From Ancylobacter pratisalsi (lineage in GTDB: Bacteria; Pseudomonadota; Alphaproteobacteria; Rhizobiales; Xanthobacteraceae): a DNA stretch of 64,000 bases. This document shows, one piece after another, positions 28,599-36,494 of this stretch (positions are counted from its first letter, which is position 1; every line of letters starts with the position of its first letter). The position numbers and the translations under genes were made by a program. The notes beneath the pieces were generated by a model. The model had not been told where the DNA came from. It searched no databases and saw only the letters and a list, made by a program, of their open reading frames with translations. The stretch lies in the NCBI RefSeq assembly GCF_010669125.1, contig NZ_CP048630.1, forward strand, positions 310,001-374,000, written 5' to 3'.

Positions 28599-28955
28599 TC
28601 AGCTTCCGAACGTCGCCGCGTAGATGTCCGGCTTGAAGCCAACGAAGAGCTTCCCGCCGGCATCCAGCACCGGCCGCTTGATGAGCGAAGGCTGCGCCTG
28701 CATCAGTCGAAGCGCTTTCGCCTCATCGATATCGGCCTTGTCCGCCTCGGAGAGCTTGCGGAAGGTGGTGCCGGCGCGGTTGAGCAGCACTTCCCAGCCC
28801 ACCTTGCCCGTCCATTCCCGCAGATGCGCCGCGTCGATGCCCGATGTCTTGTAGTCATGGAAGGCATAGGCGACGCCATGCCCCTCCAGCCAGGCCCTCG
28901 CCTTCTTCATCGTGTCGCAGTTCTTGATGCCGTAGATTGTGACAGCCACGCTCAT
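28599..28955 (-). CDS. ArsC/Spx-like (YffB-type) reductase family protein
   Basis: 118 residues with the thioredoxin-like ArsC fold: TIYGIKNCDTMKKARAWLEGHGVAYAFHDYK, then LLNRAGTTFRKLSE and PSLIKRPVLDAGGKLFVGFKPDIY. One conserved N-terminal Cys is present, as in YffB and Spx-related proteins; the additional arsenate-reductase residues are not obvious. The role may be glutathione-linked. It starts 3 nt after the end of the coxM-like gene and may be the last gene of that operon. Confidence 0.88.
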   Translation of the reverse strand: MSVAVTIYGIKNCDTMKKARAWLEGHGVAYAFHDYKTSGIDAAHLREWTGKVGWEVLLNRAGTTFRKLSEADKADIDEAKALRLMQAQPSLIKRPVLDAGGKLFVGFKPDIYAATFGS

Positions 28956-28958
28956 TCC

Positions 28959-29765
28959 TCAGCCTTGTTCGACGATCCGCGCCACGGCGCGCCTCGTCAT
29001 AACGCCGGCCAGATGGGCGCGATAGGCGCCGGTGCCATGGATGTCCGCGATCATCTCCTCGCCATCAAGCGCCAGAGAGGCCAGTGCGGCGGGCGTGAAA
29101 TCGTCCGCGAGCGCTGCCTCGGCCACGGTCCAGCGGAAGACACCGTTCTGACCCGCGCCTGTAATGGCGACACGCACCTCAAGCCCACCTCGCCAGACCA
29201 GCGCACCCGCCATGGCATAGCGCGACGCCGGGTTCGGGAATTTGGCGTAGCTGGCCTTACCACCGATCGGAAAGAGGATGCGGAGGATGATCTCGTCCGG
29301 CTCCAGCGCCGTCTCGAACAGCCCGAGGAAAAAATCGGACGCCGCAATCTCTCGCCGGTCGGTGACGATGGTCGCCGCAAGGGCGAGACACGCGGCGGGA
29401 TAATCGGCCGACGGGTCGTTGTTCGCGATCGAACCGCCGATCGTGCCGCGATTGCGCACCGCAGGATCGCCAATCACTCCGGCGAGTTCGGCCAGGACCG
29501 GCAATGCCTCGCGCACGAGCGCCGAGGACGCGACATCGGCATGGCGCGTCATCGCGCCAATCACCAGAGCCTCGCCCTCGCGCGATATCCCCTCGAGGCC
29601 GGGAACGGCGGACAGGTCGATCAGATCGGTGGGGCTCGCGAGGCGCTGCTTCAGCGTGGCGATCAGGGTCTGCCCGCCCGCGAGCAGCTTGGCCTCGTCA
29701 TTGCCGGCCAGCAGACCGCATACGGCGTCCAGGTCAGCGGGACGATGATAGGTGAAGGGGAACAT
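28959..29765 (-). CDS. CO dehydrogenase/xanthine dehydrogenase family FAD-binding (medium) subunit
   Basis: 268 residues from the ATG at 29765 (MFPFTYHRPADLDAVCGLLAG). FAD-binding motifs AGGQTLIATLKQRLASP and RGTIGGSIANNDPSADYPAACLAL are those of CoxM/CutM-type subunits, which pass electrons from the iron-sulfur subunit to the acceptor. It follows the small subunit by 19 nt. No molybdopterin-binding large subunit is encoded in this window, so the complex is incomplete here. True CO oxidation cannot be inferred; many relatives hydroxylate N-heterocycles or aldehydes. Confidence 0.92.
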   Translation of the reverse strand: MFPFTYHRPADLDAVCGLLAGNDEAKLLAGGQTLIATLKQRLASPTDLIDLSAVPGLEGISREGEALVIGAMTRHADVASSALVREALPVLAELAGVIGDPAVRNRGTIGGSIANNDPSADYPAACLALAATIVTDRREIAASDFFLGLFETALEPDEIILRILFPIGGKASYAKFPNPASRYAMAGALVWRGGLEVRVAITGAGQNGVFRWTVAEAALADDFTPAALASLALDGEEMIADIHGTGAYRAHLAGVMTRRAVARIVEQG

Positions 29766-29784
29766 GCGCCGACCGCTCCTTGCG

Positions 29785-30273
29785 TCACTCGGCAGCGGCG
29801 GGAATCGCCGCCATTGCCTGCGCACCCGCCATGATAGCGAGCACGATGTTGTGGTAGCCGGTGCAGCGACAGATGTTGCCCTCCAGCTCGGCGCGCACTG
29901 TGTGCTCGTCCAAATTCGTCCCGTGGCGCCGGACGATATCGATTCCGGCCATAATCATGCCTGGCGTGCAGAAGCCACATTGCAGGCCGTGATGCTCCCG
30001 AAAGGCCTCCTGCATGGGATGCAGACGCTCGCTGGCACCGATCCCCTCGACGGTCAGCACGTTGGCCCCATCGGCCTGAACAGCCAGCACCGAACAGGCT
30101 TTCACCGCCACTCCGTCGAGATGAACCGTGCAGGCACCGCACTGGCTGGTATCGCACGCGACATGCGTGCCTGTGAGCTGCAGCTCGTCGCGCAACAGCT
30201 GGACCAGCAGTGTCCGCGCGTCGACCGTCGCTGTCACGGGCGCGCCATTTACGTTCATTATCAGGGTCTGCAT
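29785..30273 (-). CDS. CO dehydrogenase/xanthine dehydrogenase family [2Fe-2S] (small) subunit
   Basis: 162 residues. The N-terminal plant-type ferredoxin domain has CDTSQCGACTVHLDGVAVKAC. The C-terminal four-helix domain carries the second cluster in LQCGFCTPGMIMAG and ICRCTGYHNIV. This is the CoxS/CutS subunit of molybdenum hydroxylases. It lies between coxG-like (37 nt) and coxM-like (19 nt) genes in one leftward operon, and no large subunit follows. Confidence 0.94.
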   Translation of the reverse strand: MQTLIMNVNGAPVTATVDARTLLVQLLRDELQLTGTHVACDTSQCGACTVHLDGVAVKACSVLAVQADGANVLTVEGIGASERLHPMQEAFREHHGLQCGFCTPGMIMAGIDIVRRHGTNLDEHTVRAELEGNICRCTGYHNIVLAIMAGAQAMAAIPAAAE

Positions 30274-30310
30274 CGGCTTGCTCCCGGTCGCCTAATGCCT
30301 CGTTGCACTG

Positions 30311-30781
30311 CTACGCTTTCGTGTCCGCCATCCCGGAGGGGACCGGAGAAACCACCTTGCCGAAAGCCCCGAAGAACTCACCGGCGAGCTTTTTGGCGGT
30401 GCTGTCGATCAGCCGCGCACCGAGTTGAGCCATCTTGCCACCGACATTCGCCTGCGCCTCGTAGTTCAGTATGGTCGCCTCGTCCTCTTCCACCAGCCAG
30501 ACCCGCGCGCCCCCCTTCGCGAAGCCGGCAACACCGCCCTGCCCCTCACCTGTGATGCGATAGGCACTGGGAGGCTCCAGCTCGGACAGTGTGACAGCGC
30601 CAGCGAAGGTGGCCTTCATCGGCCCGATCTTCAACACGACCTTAGCCGAGAACTCGGTCGGCGAAGCCTGTGTCAATTCCTGACAACCGGGAATGCACTG
30701 ACGCAGCACGTTGGGGTCGTTCAGCGCGCGCCACACGTGTTCCCGGGATGCCTCGATGCGTTGTGAGCCGGTTAAGTCCAT
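30311..30781 (-). CDS. CoxG-like SRPBCC family protein
   Basis: 156 residues with the SRPBCC fold pattern MDLTGSQRIEASREHVWRALNDPNVLRQCIPGCQELTQ and GKMAQLGARLIDSTAKKLAGEFFGAF. CoxG proteins accompany CO dehydrogenase-family operons and are thought to anchor the enzyme at the membrane or help its maturation. First gene of the leftward coxG-coxS-coxM unit and divergent from the branched-chain-type transporter operon. Confidence 0.9.
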   Translation of the reverse strand: MDLTGSQRIEASREHVWRALNDPNVLRQCIPGCQELTQASPTEFSAKVVLKIGPMKATFAGAVTLSELEPPSAYRITGEGQGGVAGFAKGGARVWLVEEDEATILNYEAQANVGGKMAQLGARLIDSTAKKLAGEFFGAFGKVVSPVPSGMADTKA

Positions 30782-31216
30782 GATTCACCTGATCGTTTCT
30801 GGCATGTGCATGCCGGCGGGGGCGTGGCTCCCCCCATTGTTTCATTGCAACCGCCCCGAACCTTATGAGGCGTAAATAATCGGCCTTCGCCGCCGCTGGA
30901 TCGAGCCCAGCCGGCGCGGGACACAGCAACGCCCGTGCCAAGCGCCGCAGCACGGGTGTTGCGGCGGCATGTTCCCCGTTATCAGCTCCCGGACGCTGCC
31001 TGTATGCCCGCATCCGTGGCGCTTGTTGCATAAAATTCACGCACCCCTAAGTGCCAATCATTGTTGAGCAAAAACCCAACATTGATATGGTCACATAGCA
31101 CACCATACCTGCCGCAGGGAAAGTGCCCCCAAGAAAGCGCGGCAGGACAGCCTTCCCCGAGGCCCCTCGACCTGTGGGGCAACGTCCGCAAACGGCTCCA
31201 GAACAGGGAGACTGAC
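30782..31216. other. 435-nt divergent intergenic region
   Basis: Separates coxG (leftward) from the ABC substrate-binding gene (rightward), so it should hold both promoters. Visible structures are the near-palindrome GGCATGTGCATGCC (30801-30814), a G/C-block hairpin around 30837-30855, and an imperfect inverted repeat at 31057-31086. I see no convincing gene in it. Confidence 0.6.
31057..31086. repeat. Imperfect inverted repeat upstream of the transporter operon
   Basis: ATCATTGTTG (31057-31066) and CAACATTGAT (31077-31086) pair at 9 of 10 positions around a 10-nt spacer, about 130 nt upstream of the substrate-binding-protein start. Could be a regulator site; it does not match the palindrome at 36425 and 44332. 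Confidence 0.35.
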
Positions 31217-32440
31217 ATGTCCAAACAGGGTTTTCTCCGGTCCGCGCAGCTCGCCTTGATGGCGAGCAGTCTTGCGACAGGCCTCCTCGCGACAGTGCCC
31301 GCCCGGGCGCAGGACGCCGAAACAATCAAGATCGGCGCGCCGCTCGCCCTCACAGGTGGCCTTGCCGATGAAGGCAAGAAGCAGGACATCGTGTGGAAGA
31401 TGTGGGTCGAGAAGGTCAATGACGCCGGCGGCCTTCAGGTCGGCGACAAGAAAATGAAGGTCGAGCTGATTGAATATGACTATCAGTCAGAAGGTCAGCG
31501 CGCCGGACAGCTCGCAGAAAAGCTGATCAATGACGACAAGGTGCAGTTCTTGTTCGCGCCCTTCGGCTCTGGTCATACTAAGATCGTGGCCGGTGTCGGC
31601 GAGCGTTACCAGATTCCGACCATCGCCTGCGTCGCTTCCTCCGAATCCGTCTTCGACCAGAGCTTCAAGCACCTGTTCGGCACCTTGTCGCCGAATGGCG
31701 GCATGACGACCGCCATGGTGAAGTTCTTCAAGGAGAAGTTCCCGGAAACCAAGACCATGGCGGTTCTGGGCCGCGACGACGTGTTTCCGAAGTCGATGGC
31801 GGAAGGCATCGCCAAGGCCGCGGAAGCCGAGGGTCTGACCGTCGCCTACAAGGAACTCTATCCTGTCGGCACCATGGACCACGCCGCTGCGCTCTCCTCC
31901 ATCAAGGCGACCAACCCGGACTGGATCTACGTCACCGGCTACACCCAGGACCTCATCCTGGCGCGCAAGCAGATGCAGGACCTCGGTGTCACTGCACCGA
32001 TCGTCACCATGGTCACCGGCCCGTCCTACAAGGAATTCACCGAGGGTCTGGGCAAGCTTGCCGATGGCGTGACCTCATCGAGCTGGTGGCACCATGCCAC
32101 GAGCTATGAAGGCCAGGGCGTGTGGCCGACGACCGCTGCCTTCTATGAGGCTTTCAAGGCCAAGACCGGCGGCGACCCCGACTATGTCCACGGCTCGTGC
32201 GCGGCTGCCGGCGAAGTGATTGCCGACGCGGTCAAGCGGACCGGCTCGCTGGACAAGGCCAAGGTACGCGACGCGATCGCCGCGACGGACATCCAGACCT
32301 TCTACGGGCCCATCAAGTTCGGCCCGAACGGCATGAACCTCGTGCGCGAGCTGCCGATCATCCAGGTCCAGGACGAGGACATCAAGGTCCTGGCCCCGGC
32401 CAACATCAAGAACGCCGACATGATCGCGATGCCCAAGTGA
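31217..32440 (+). CDS. ABC transporter substrate-binding protein (branched-chain amino acid/amide type)
   Basis: 407 residues with a Sec signal peptide (about 1-32, cleavage after ARAQ) and a type I periplasmic binding fold: IKIGAPLALTGGLADEGKKQDIVWKMWVEKVNDAGG and VQFLFAPFGSGHTKIVAGVGERYQIPTI. The ATG at 31217 is preceded by AGGGAG. Family 4 binding proteins capture amino acids, amides, urea or aromatic acids; the ligand cannot be read here. First gene of an operon with an AhpD-like protein, two permeases and two ATPases. Confidence 0.93.
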   Translation: MSKQGFLRSAQLALMASSLATGLLATVPARAQDAETIKIGAPLALTGGLADEGKKQDIVWKMWVEKVNDAGGLQVGDKKMKVELIEYDYQSEGQRAGQLAEKLINDDKVQFLFAPFGSGHTKIVAGVGERYQIPTIACVASSESVFDQSFKHLFGTLSPNGGMTTAMVKFFKEKFPETKTMAVLGRDDVFPKSMAEGIAKAAEAEGLTVAYKELYPVGTMDHAAALSSIKATNPDWIYVTGYTQDLILARKQMQDLGVTAPIVTMVTGPSYKEFTEGLGKLADGVTSSSWWHHATSYEGQGVWPTTAAFYEAFKAKTGGDPDYVHGSCAAAGEVIADAVKRTGSLDKAKVRDAIAATDIQTFYGPIKFGPNGMNLVRELPIIQVQDEDIKVLAPANIKNADMIAMPK

Positions 32441-32547
32441 TCGGGCATCGGGCTAATGGGCTTTGTGTGAGCAGACCAATGCAATGACGAACCAGACCGG
32501 ATGCCGCTACCAGCGGCATCCGGTCCACCCTATCGGAGGACGTCGCC

Positions 32548-33093
32548 TTGCCGCTCTTTCCCTCACTGCCTGAAGATGCCTTGGTCAAGGACATCTACCC
32601 GCTCAACCCGCCGCTGTTCCGCGAATGGTGCAAGGTCGAGGAATCGATCATGCGCGGCCCATCCGTGTTCTCGCCGGGTGAGCGCGAACTGATGGGCGCG
32701 TATTGCTCCCAGCTTAATTCCTGCAGCTACTGCCACTCTTCCCACTGGGAGGCTGCCAAGCTTTTCGGAATAGACGAGGCCGTTTTCGACCCCTTGATGA
32801 AGGACATCGAAACCGCGCCGATCGATGACAAGCTCAAGCCGGTCTTCCGCTATCTGAACAAGCTGACGCTGACGCCCTACAAAATGGTGCAGTCGGATGC
32901 CGATGCGGTCCTGGCCGCGGGCTGGGACGAGCGGGCGCTTCAGGACATCATTCTGGTGTGCTGCTGCTACGCCTTCATGAACCGCCTCGTCGACGGTCAC
33001 GGATTGCCTTCCGATCCCGAACTATTCGCCGCGCGTGGCCAGCGCCATTTCCGCGAGGGCTATGTCGCCCAGTATGCCGAGGAGACCTCATGA
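32548..33093 (+). CDS. AhpD-like/carboxymuconolactone decarboxylase family protein
   Basis: 181 residues from a TTG at 32548 with GGAGGA 7 nt upstream. The active-site pattern CSYCHSSH (Cys59, Cys62, His66) is that of AhpD-like peroxidase-related enzymes. The helical core around LKPVFRYLNKLTLTPYKMVQSDADAVLAAGWDERALQDIILVCCCYAFMNRLVDG fits. AhpD-like proteins use the Cys pair in thiol redox reactions. Its place inside a transporter operon, between the binding protein and the permeases, suggests it acts on or protects during metabolism of the imported compound. Confidence 0.85.
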   Translation: MPLFPSLPEDALVKDIYPLNPPLFREWCKVEESIMRGPSVFSPGERELMGAYCSQLNSCSYCHSSHWEAAKLFGIDEAVFDPLMKDIETAPIDDKLKPVFRYLNKLTLTPYKMVQSDADAVLAAGWDERALQDIILVCCCYAFMNRLVDGHGLPSDPELFAARGQRHFREGYVAQYAEETS

Positions 33094-33129
33094 CCGCGCC
33101 CCTCGCGAAGCCAATCGGCGTGTGACCCG

Positions 33130-33993
33130 ATGGCCATCTATTTCCAGACCATTGCCAATGGCCTGATGCTCGGCGCGCTCTATGCCTGCCTGGCGGTCGG
33201 CTTCTCGCTCGTGTGGGGCGTGTTGAACGTGATCAACATGCTCCACGGATCGTTCATCATCCTCGGCGGGTACATCACCTACTTCGCGTGGCACTTCTAC
33301 GGCATCCATCCGGTCGCGATGCTGCCGGTGGTTGCCGTACTCATGTTCACCCTCGGCTTCGTCCTGCAGCGTGTCGCGATCAACCGCGTCGTCAGCGCGC
33401 CCGTTTTGACCACGCTGACACTGACGTTCGGGCTGGACATGATCCTTTACAACGTGATGACCTACTGGTTCACGGCCACCCCGCGACGCATCACGCTGGA
33501 TCTGGGCGCGGTGAACCTTGGCTCCGTCGTGCTTCCCGTCGACCGGCTGCTCGGCACCGCCCTCGCCCTGCTCCTGACCTTCCTGCTCTATGCGGTCATG
33601 CGCGGCTCCAACATCGGCCGCGCCATCGTCGCGGTGCGTATGGACCGTACCGCCGCTGAGCTGATGGGTATTCGCACGGACCGCATCTACGCGATCACCT
33701 TCGGCATCGGCGCGCTCATGGCCGGCGTCGCCGGTGTTGTGTTCGCGATGGTATTCCCGATCACCACGAATGTTACCGGAACCTGGCTCGGCAAGGCTTT
33801 CGTTGTCTGCGTCGTCGGAGGCCTCGGCTCGGTGCCGGGCGCTCTGGTCGGCGGGCTTGTTCTTGGCCTCGTTGAGAGCTTCGCCGGGTTCTGGTTCGGC
33901 CCGCAGCAGGCCATGACCGCCGGCTTCGTACTCATGCTCATCTTGCTGCTCACCCGTCCGACCGGATTGGTCGGCGTGAAGGGCTACGAATGA
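33130..33993 (+). CDS. Branched-chain amino acid-type ABC transporter permease (LivH-like)
   Basis: 287 residues, about eight transmembrane helices. Typical LivH sequence: IANGLMLGALYACLAVGFSLVWGVLNVINMLHGSFIILGGYI near the N-terminus and the conserved cytoplasmic loop GRAIVAVRMDRTAAELMGIRTDRIYAITFGIGALMAGVAGVV that meets the ATPase. Its last 4 nt overlap the next permease start (ATGA). Confidence 0.94.
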   Translation: MAIYFQTIANGLMLGALYACLAVGFSLVWGVLNVINMLHGSFIILGGYITYFAWHFYGIHPVAMLPVVAVLMFTLGFVLQRVAINRVVSAPVLTTLTLTFGLDMILYNVMTYWFTATPRRITLDLGAVNLGSVVLPVDRLLGTALALLLTFLLYAVMRGSNIGRAIVAVRMDRTAAELMGIRTDRIYAITFGIGALMAGVAGVVFAMVFPITTNVTGTWLGKAFVVCVVGGLGSVPGALVGGLVLGLVESFAGFWFGPQQAMTAGFVLMLILLLTRPTGLVGVKGYE

Positions 33994-34928
33994 AACCGCT
34001 CACGCTCTACGGCTCCATCCTCGTCGGCCTTGCCGTGCTCGCGACGACACCGCTCTACGCCGACAACTATGTGCTGCGCACGGCGGCGATGGTCGCGATG
34101 TACGGGGCGCTCGCCACCTCGTGGAATTTCATCGGCGGCTTTACAGGCTATCCCTCCTTCTCGACGGCCGCGTTCTTTGGCCTTGGCGCCTATGTCGGGG
34201 CGCTGTGCCAGCGTCACGGCATCCCGATGGTGGTATCCTGGGGCATCGCAACGGTTGCGGTCGCCGTTTTTGCGGCGCTGCTCGGCGGCATCATCCTGCG
34301 CCTGCGTGGACACTACTTCGCCATCGGCTCCATCGCCGTGGTCGAGCTGTGCCGGCTGATCGTCTCTTCATGGTCGAGCCTCACCGGCGGCGGAGACGGC
34401 CTCAACGTTCCTCTGATCCACGCATCTCCGGAAGAACTGATGCGGTTCTTTCTGTACGTGATGCTGGGCATTCTCGCCGCCAGCCTTGTGGTCACGATCA
34501 TTGTTGATCGCTCGCGTCTCGGCTTCGGCCTGCGCTGCATCCATCAGAACGAGGATGCGGCTGCCATGGTCGGAATCAACACCACGGCCTACAAGATCGC
34601 CGCTTACACGCTCTCCGCCGTGTTCTGCGCGACCGCCGGCGCGGCTTACGCCTCCTGGACCGGCTATATCGATCCGACCGATTCCTTCCAGATCGTGATG
34701 ACGGTCAAGGTGACGGTCATGGCCATCCTGGGCGGGGCCGGGACCATCGCCGGGCCGGCGCTGGGAGCGGCGGCTTTCGTGCTGCTCGAGGAGGTGTTCT
34801 GGGCGAACTTTATCGACTGGAACCGCGCCATTCTCGGCGTCGTCATCGTGCTGCTGATCTTCTTCCTGCCCGGCGGCCTGCTCAGCCTGCGCACGCGCCT
34901 GCGCCGCGCGACGGGAGGTGCCGCATGA
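33990..34928 (+). CDS. Branched-chain amino acid-type ABC transporter permease (LivM-like)
   Basis: 312 residues with about nine hydrophobic segments. LivM features: SWNFIGGFTGYPSFSTAAFFGLGAY and the ATPase-contact loop GFGLRCIHQNEDAAAMVGINTTAYKIAAYTLSAVFCATAGAAY. Overlaps the LivH-like gene by 4 nt and the following ATPase by 4 nt, so the cassette is tightly coupled. Confidence 0.94.
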   Translation: MKPLTLYGSILVGLAVLATTPLYADNYVLRTAAMVAMYGALATSWNFIGGFTGYPSFSTAAFFGLGAYVGALCQRHGIPMVVSWGIATVAVAVFAALLGGIILRLRGHYFAIGSIAVVELCRLIVSSWSSLTGGGDGLNVPLIHASPEELMRFFLYVMLGILAASLVVTIIVDRSRLGFGLRCIHQNEDAAAMVGINTTAYKIAAYTLSAVFCATAGAAYASWTGYIDPTDSFQIVMTVKVTVMAILGGAGTIAGPALGAAAFVLLEEVFWANFIDWNRAILGVVIVLLIFFLPGGLLSLRTRLRRATGGAA

Positions 34929-35683
34929 ACGACCCCATTCTGCGACTGGAAGGCGTATCGAAGACCTTCGGCGGGCTCAATGCACTCACGGACGTGTCGT
35001 TCTCGCTCAATGAGGGCGAAGTGGTCGGCCTAATCGGCCCGAACGGCGCCGGCAAGACCACGCTGGTGAACGTGGTCACCGGCAATCTGCGCCGCAGCTC
35101 TGGTCGCATCATGTTCGAGGGCGAGGATGTCGGCACGCAGAAGCCTTACCAGGCAGCGCGGTGCGGGCTCGCGCGCACCTTCCAGATCGTCCAGCCTTTC
35201 CCCCAGATGACGGTGCTGGAGAATGTGACCGCCGGGTCGCTGTTCGGCGGCGGTGCAGGATCGCTCGGCGACGCCCGCGACAAGGCGCGGGAAAGCCTTG
35301 AATTCGTGGGGCTCGCCCCCTTGGCCGATCGGCCGGCAGCCAACCTCGCTCTGGCCGCGCGCAAACGGCTGGAGCTGGCCAAGAGCCTGGCCATGAACCC
35401 CAAGGTGCTCATGCTCGACGAGGTGAACGCCGGGCTGAACTCCTCCGAGATTGACGGTGCGCTCGACCTGATCCGCAAGATCGCCGATCGCGGGGTCACG
35501 GTTCTCATCATCGAACATCTGATGAAAGTGGTGCTCTCCCTGTCCAAGCGTCTCCTCGTGCTGCATCACGGCCAGCTCATCGCCGACGGACCGAGCGCGG
35601 AGATCGTCGCCGACGAGCGTGTCATCGAAGCCTATCTCGGCCAGAAGTTCGCGGCTCGCCTCAAGGAGATGCATCATGGCTGA
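34925..35683 (+). CDS. Branched-chain amino acid-type ABC transporter ATPase (LivG-like)
   Basis: 252 residues. Walker A GPNGAGKTTLVNVV and Walker B VLMLDEVNAGLN are intact. The signature region reads NLALAARKRLELAKSLA instead of LSGGQ; the LivG branch often has a degenerate signature of this kind. The H-loop is IIEHLMKVV. The insertion typical of LivG (RTFQIVQPFPQMTVLENV) is present. Overlaps the second ATPase start by 8 nt. Confidence 0.94.
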   Translation: MNDPILRLEGVSKTFGGLNALTDVSFSLNEGEVVGLIGPNGAGKTTLVNVVTGNLRRSSGRIMFEGEDVGTQKPYQAARCGLARTFQIVQPFPQMTVLENVTAGSLFGGGAGSLGDARDKARESLEFVGLAPLADRPAANLALAARKRLELAKSLAMNPKVLMLDEVNAGLNSSEIDGALDLIRKIADRGVTVLIIEHLMKVVLSLSKRLLVLHHGQLIADGPSAEIVADERVIEAYLGQKFAARLKEMHHG

Positions 35684-36392
35684 ACCGCTGCTGTCGCTTG
35701 AGGGCGTCACCGCCGGCTATGGCCAGATCCAGGTTCTGTGGGGCATGGACCTCGTCGTGTACCCCGGCGAAGTCGTTGCGCTGGTCGGCTCAAACGGCGC
35801 GGGTAAGAGTACCTTGCTGCGCACCATTTCGGGCCTGCTGCGGCCGAATTCCGGCTCCATCCGCTTCGACGGGGCGAACATCGGTGGCGAAAGGCCGGAT
35901 ATCGCCCTGAAGGCGGGTATCGCCCATGTGCCGGAAGGCCGCCGCCTGTTCCGAGGCCTCACCGTGCGCGACAATCTCATGCTGGGCGCCTATCTGCGGG
36001 CCGACAAGAGCGAGATCGCGCGGGACCTCGAATGGGTCTTCGAGCTGTTCCCGATCCTTCGTGAGCGTCAACGCCAGGATGCGACCACGCTTTCCGGCGG
36101 CGAGCAGCAGATGTGCGCAGTCGGGCGCGGAATCATGTCCCGCCCGCGGCTTTTGATGATCGACGAGCTCTCCCTCGGTCTTTCCCCGCGCATGGTGGAG
36201 CACCTCGGCGAAGCCTTGATCGCTCTCAACAAGGCAGGACAGACCATCCTCCTCGTGGAGCAAGACGTCATGACCGCCTTCGACCTCTCGCACCGCGCCT
36301 ACATCATTGAAAACGGGCGTGTCGCGCGCGGAGGCATCTCGGCGGAACTGGCCAAGGATCCGACGGTCAGCGAAGCCTATCTGTCGATTTAA
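35676..36392 (+). CDS. Branched-chain amino acid-type ABC transporter ATPase (LivF-like)
   Basis: 238 residues from the ATG at 35676, chosen because AAGGAGAT precedes it and MAEPLLSLEGVTAGYGQIQVLWG is the normal LivF start. Walker A GSNGAGKSTLLRTI, signature LSGGEQQMCAVGRGIM, Walker B LLMIDELSLGLSP. It completes the transporter. No terminator is visible between its stop and the PLP-enzyme gene, but a palindromic operator with a possible promoter lies in that 102 nt gap. Confidence 0.95.
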   Translation: MAEPLLSLEGVTAGYGQIQVLWGMDLVVYPGEVVALVGSNGAGKSTLLRTISGLLRPNSGSIRFDGANIGGERPDIALKAGIAHVPEGRRLFRGLTVRDNLMLGAYLRADKSEIARDLEWVFELFPILRERQRQDATTLSGGEQQMCAVGRGIMSRPRLLMIDELSLGLSPRMVEHLGEALIALNKAGQTILLVEQDVMTAFDLSHRAYIIENGRVARGGISAELAKDPTVSEAYLSI

Positions 36393-36424
36393 GGCGCGCG
36401 ATATGAATAAGAATTTGCACAATT

Positions 36425-36442
36425 GGTACTATCATTAGTATC
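36425..36442. promoter_or_regulatory. Palindromic operator, site 1 (PLP/CoA-transferase/LLM operon)
   Basis: GGTACTATCATTAGTATC: arms GGTACTA and TAGTATC pair at 6 of 7 positions around TCAT. Centre 61 nt before the PLP-enzyme ATG. It matches the perfect palindrome at 44332-44349 at 14 of 18 positions. TTGCAC (36415-36420) upstream and TAGTAT in the right arm could be -35 and -10 elements, though only 15 nt apart, so binding would occlude the promoter. Confidence 0.65.
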
Positions 36443-36494
36443 ATCGAAAATCGCTGATGCGTCTTGCCTCGCTCGCTGCCCGGAAAGCTGCCGC

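Noticed and set aside
28959..30781. Aerobic carbon monoxide dehydrogenase operon
   Set aside because: The large subunit with the CO-specific active-site loop is absent, so CO oxidation cannot be claimed; only family membership is supported.
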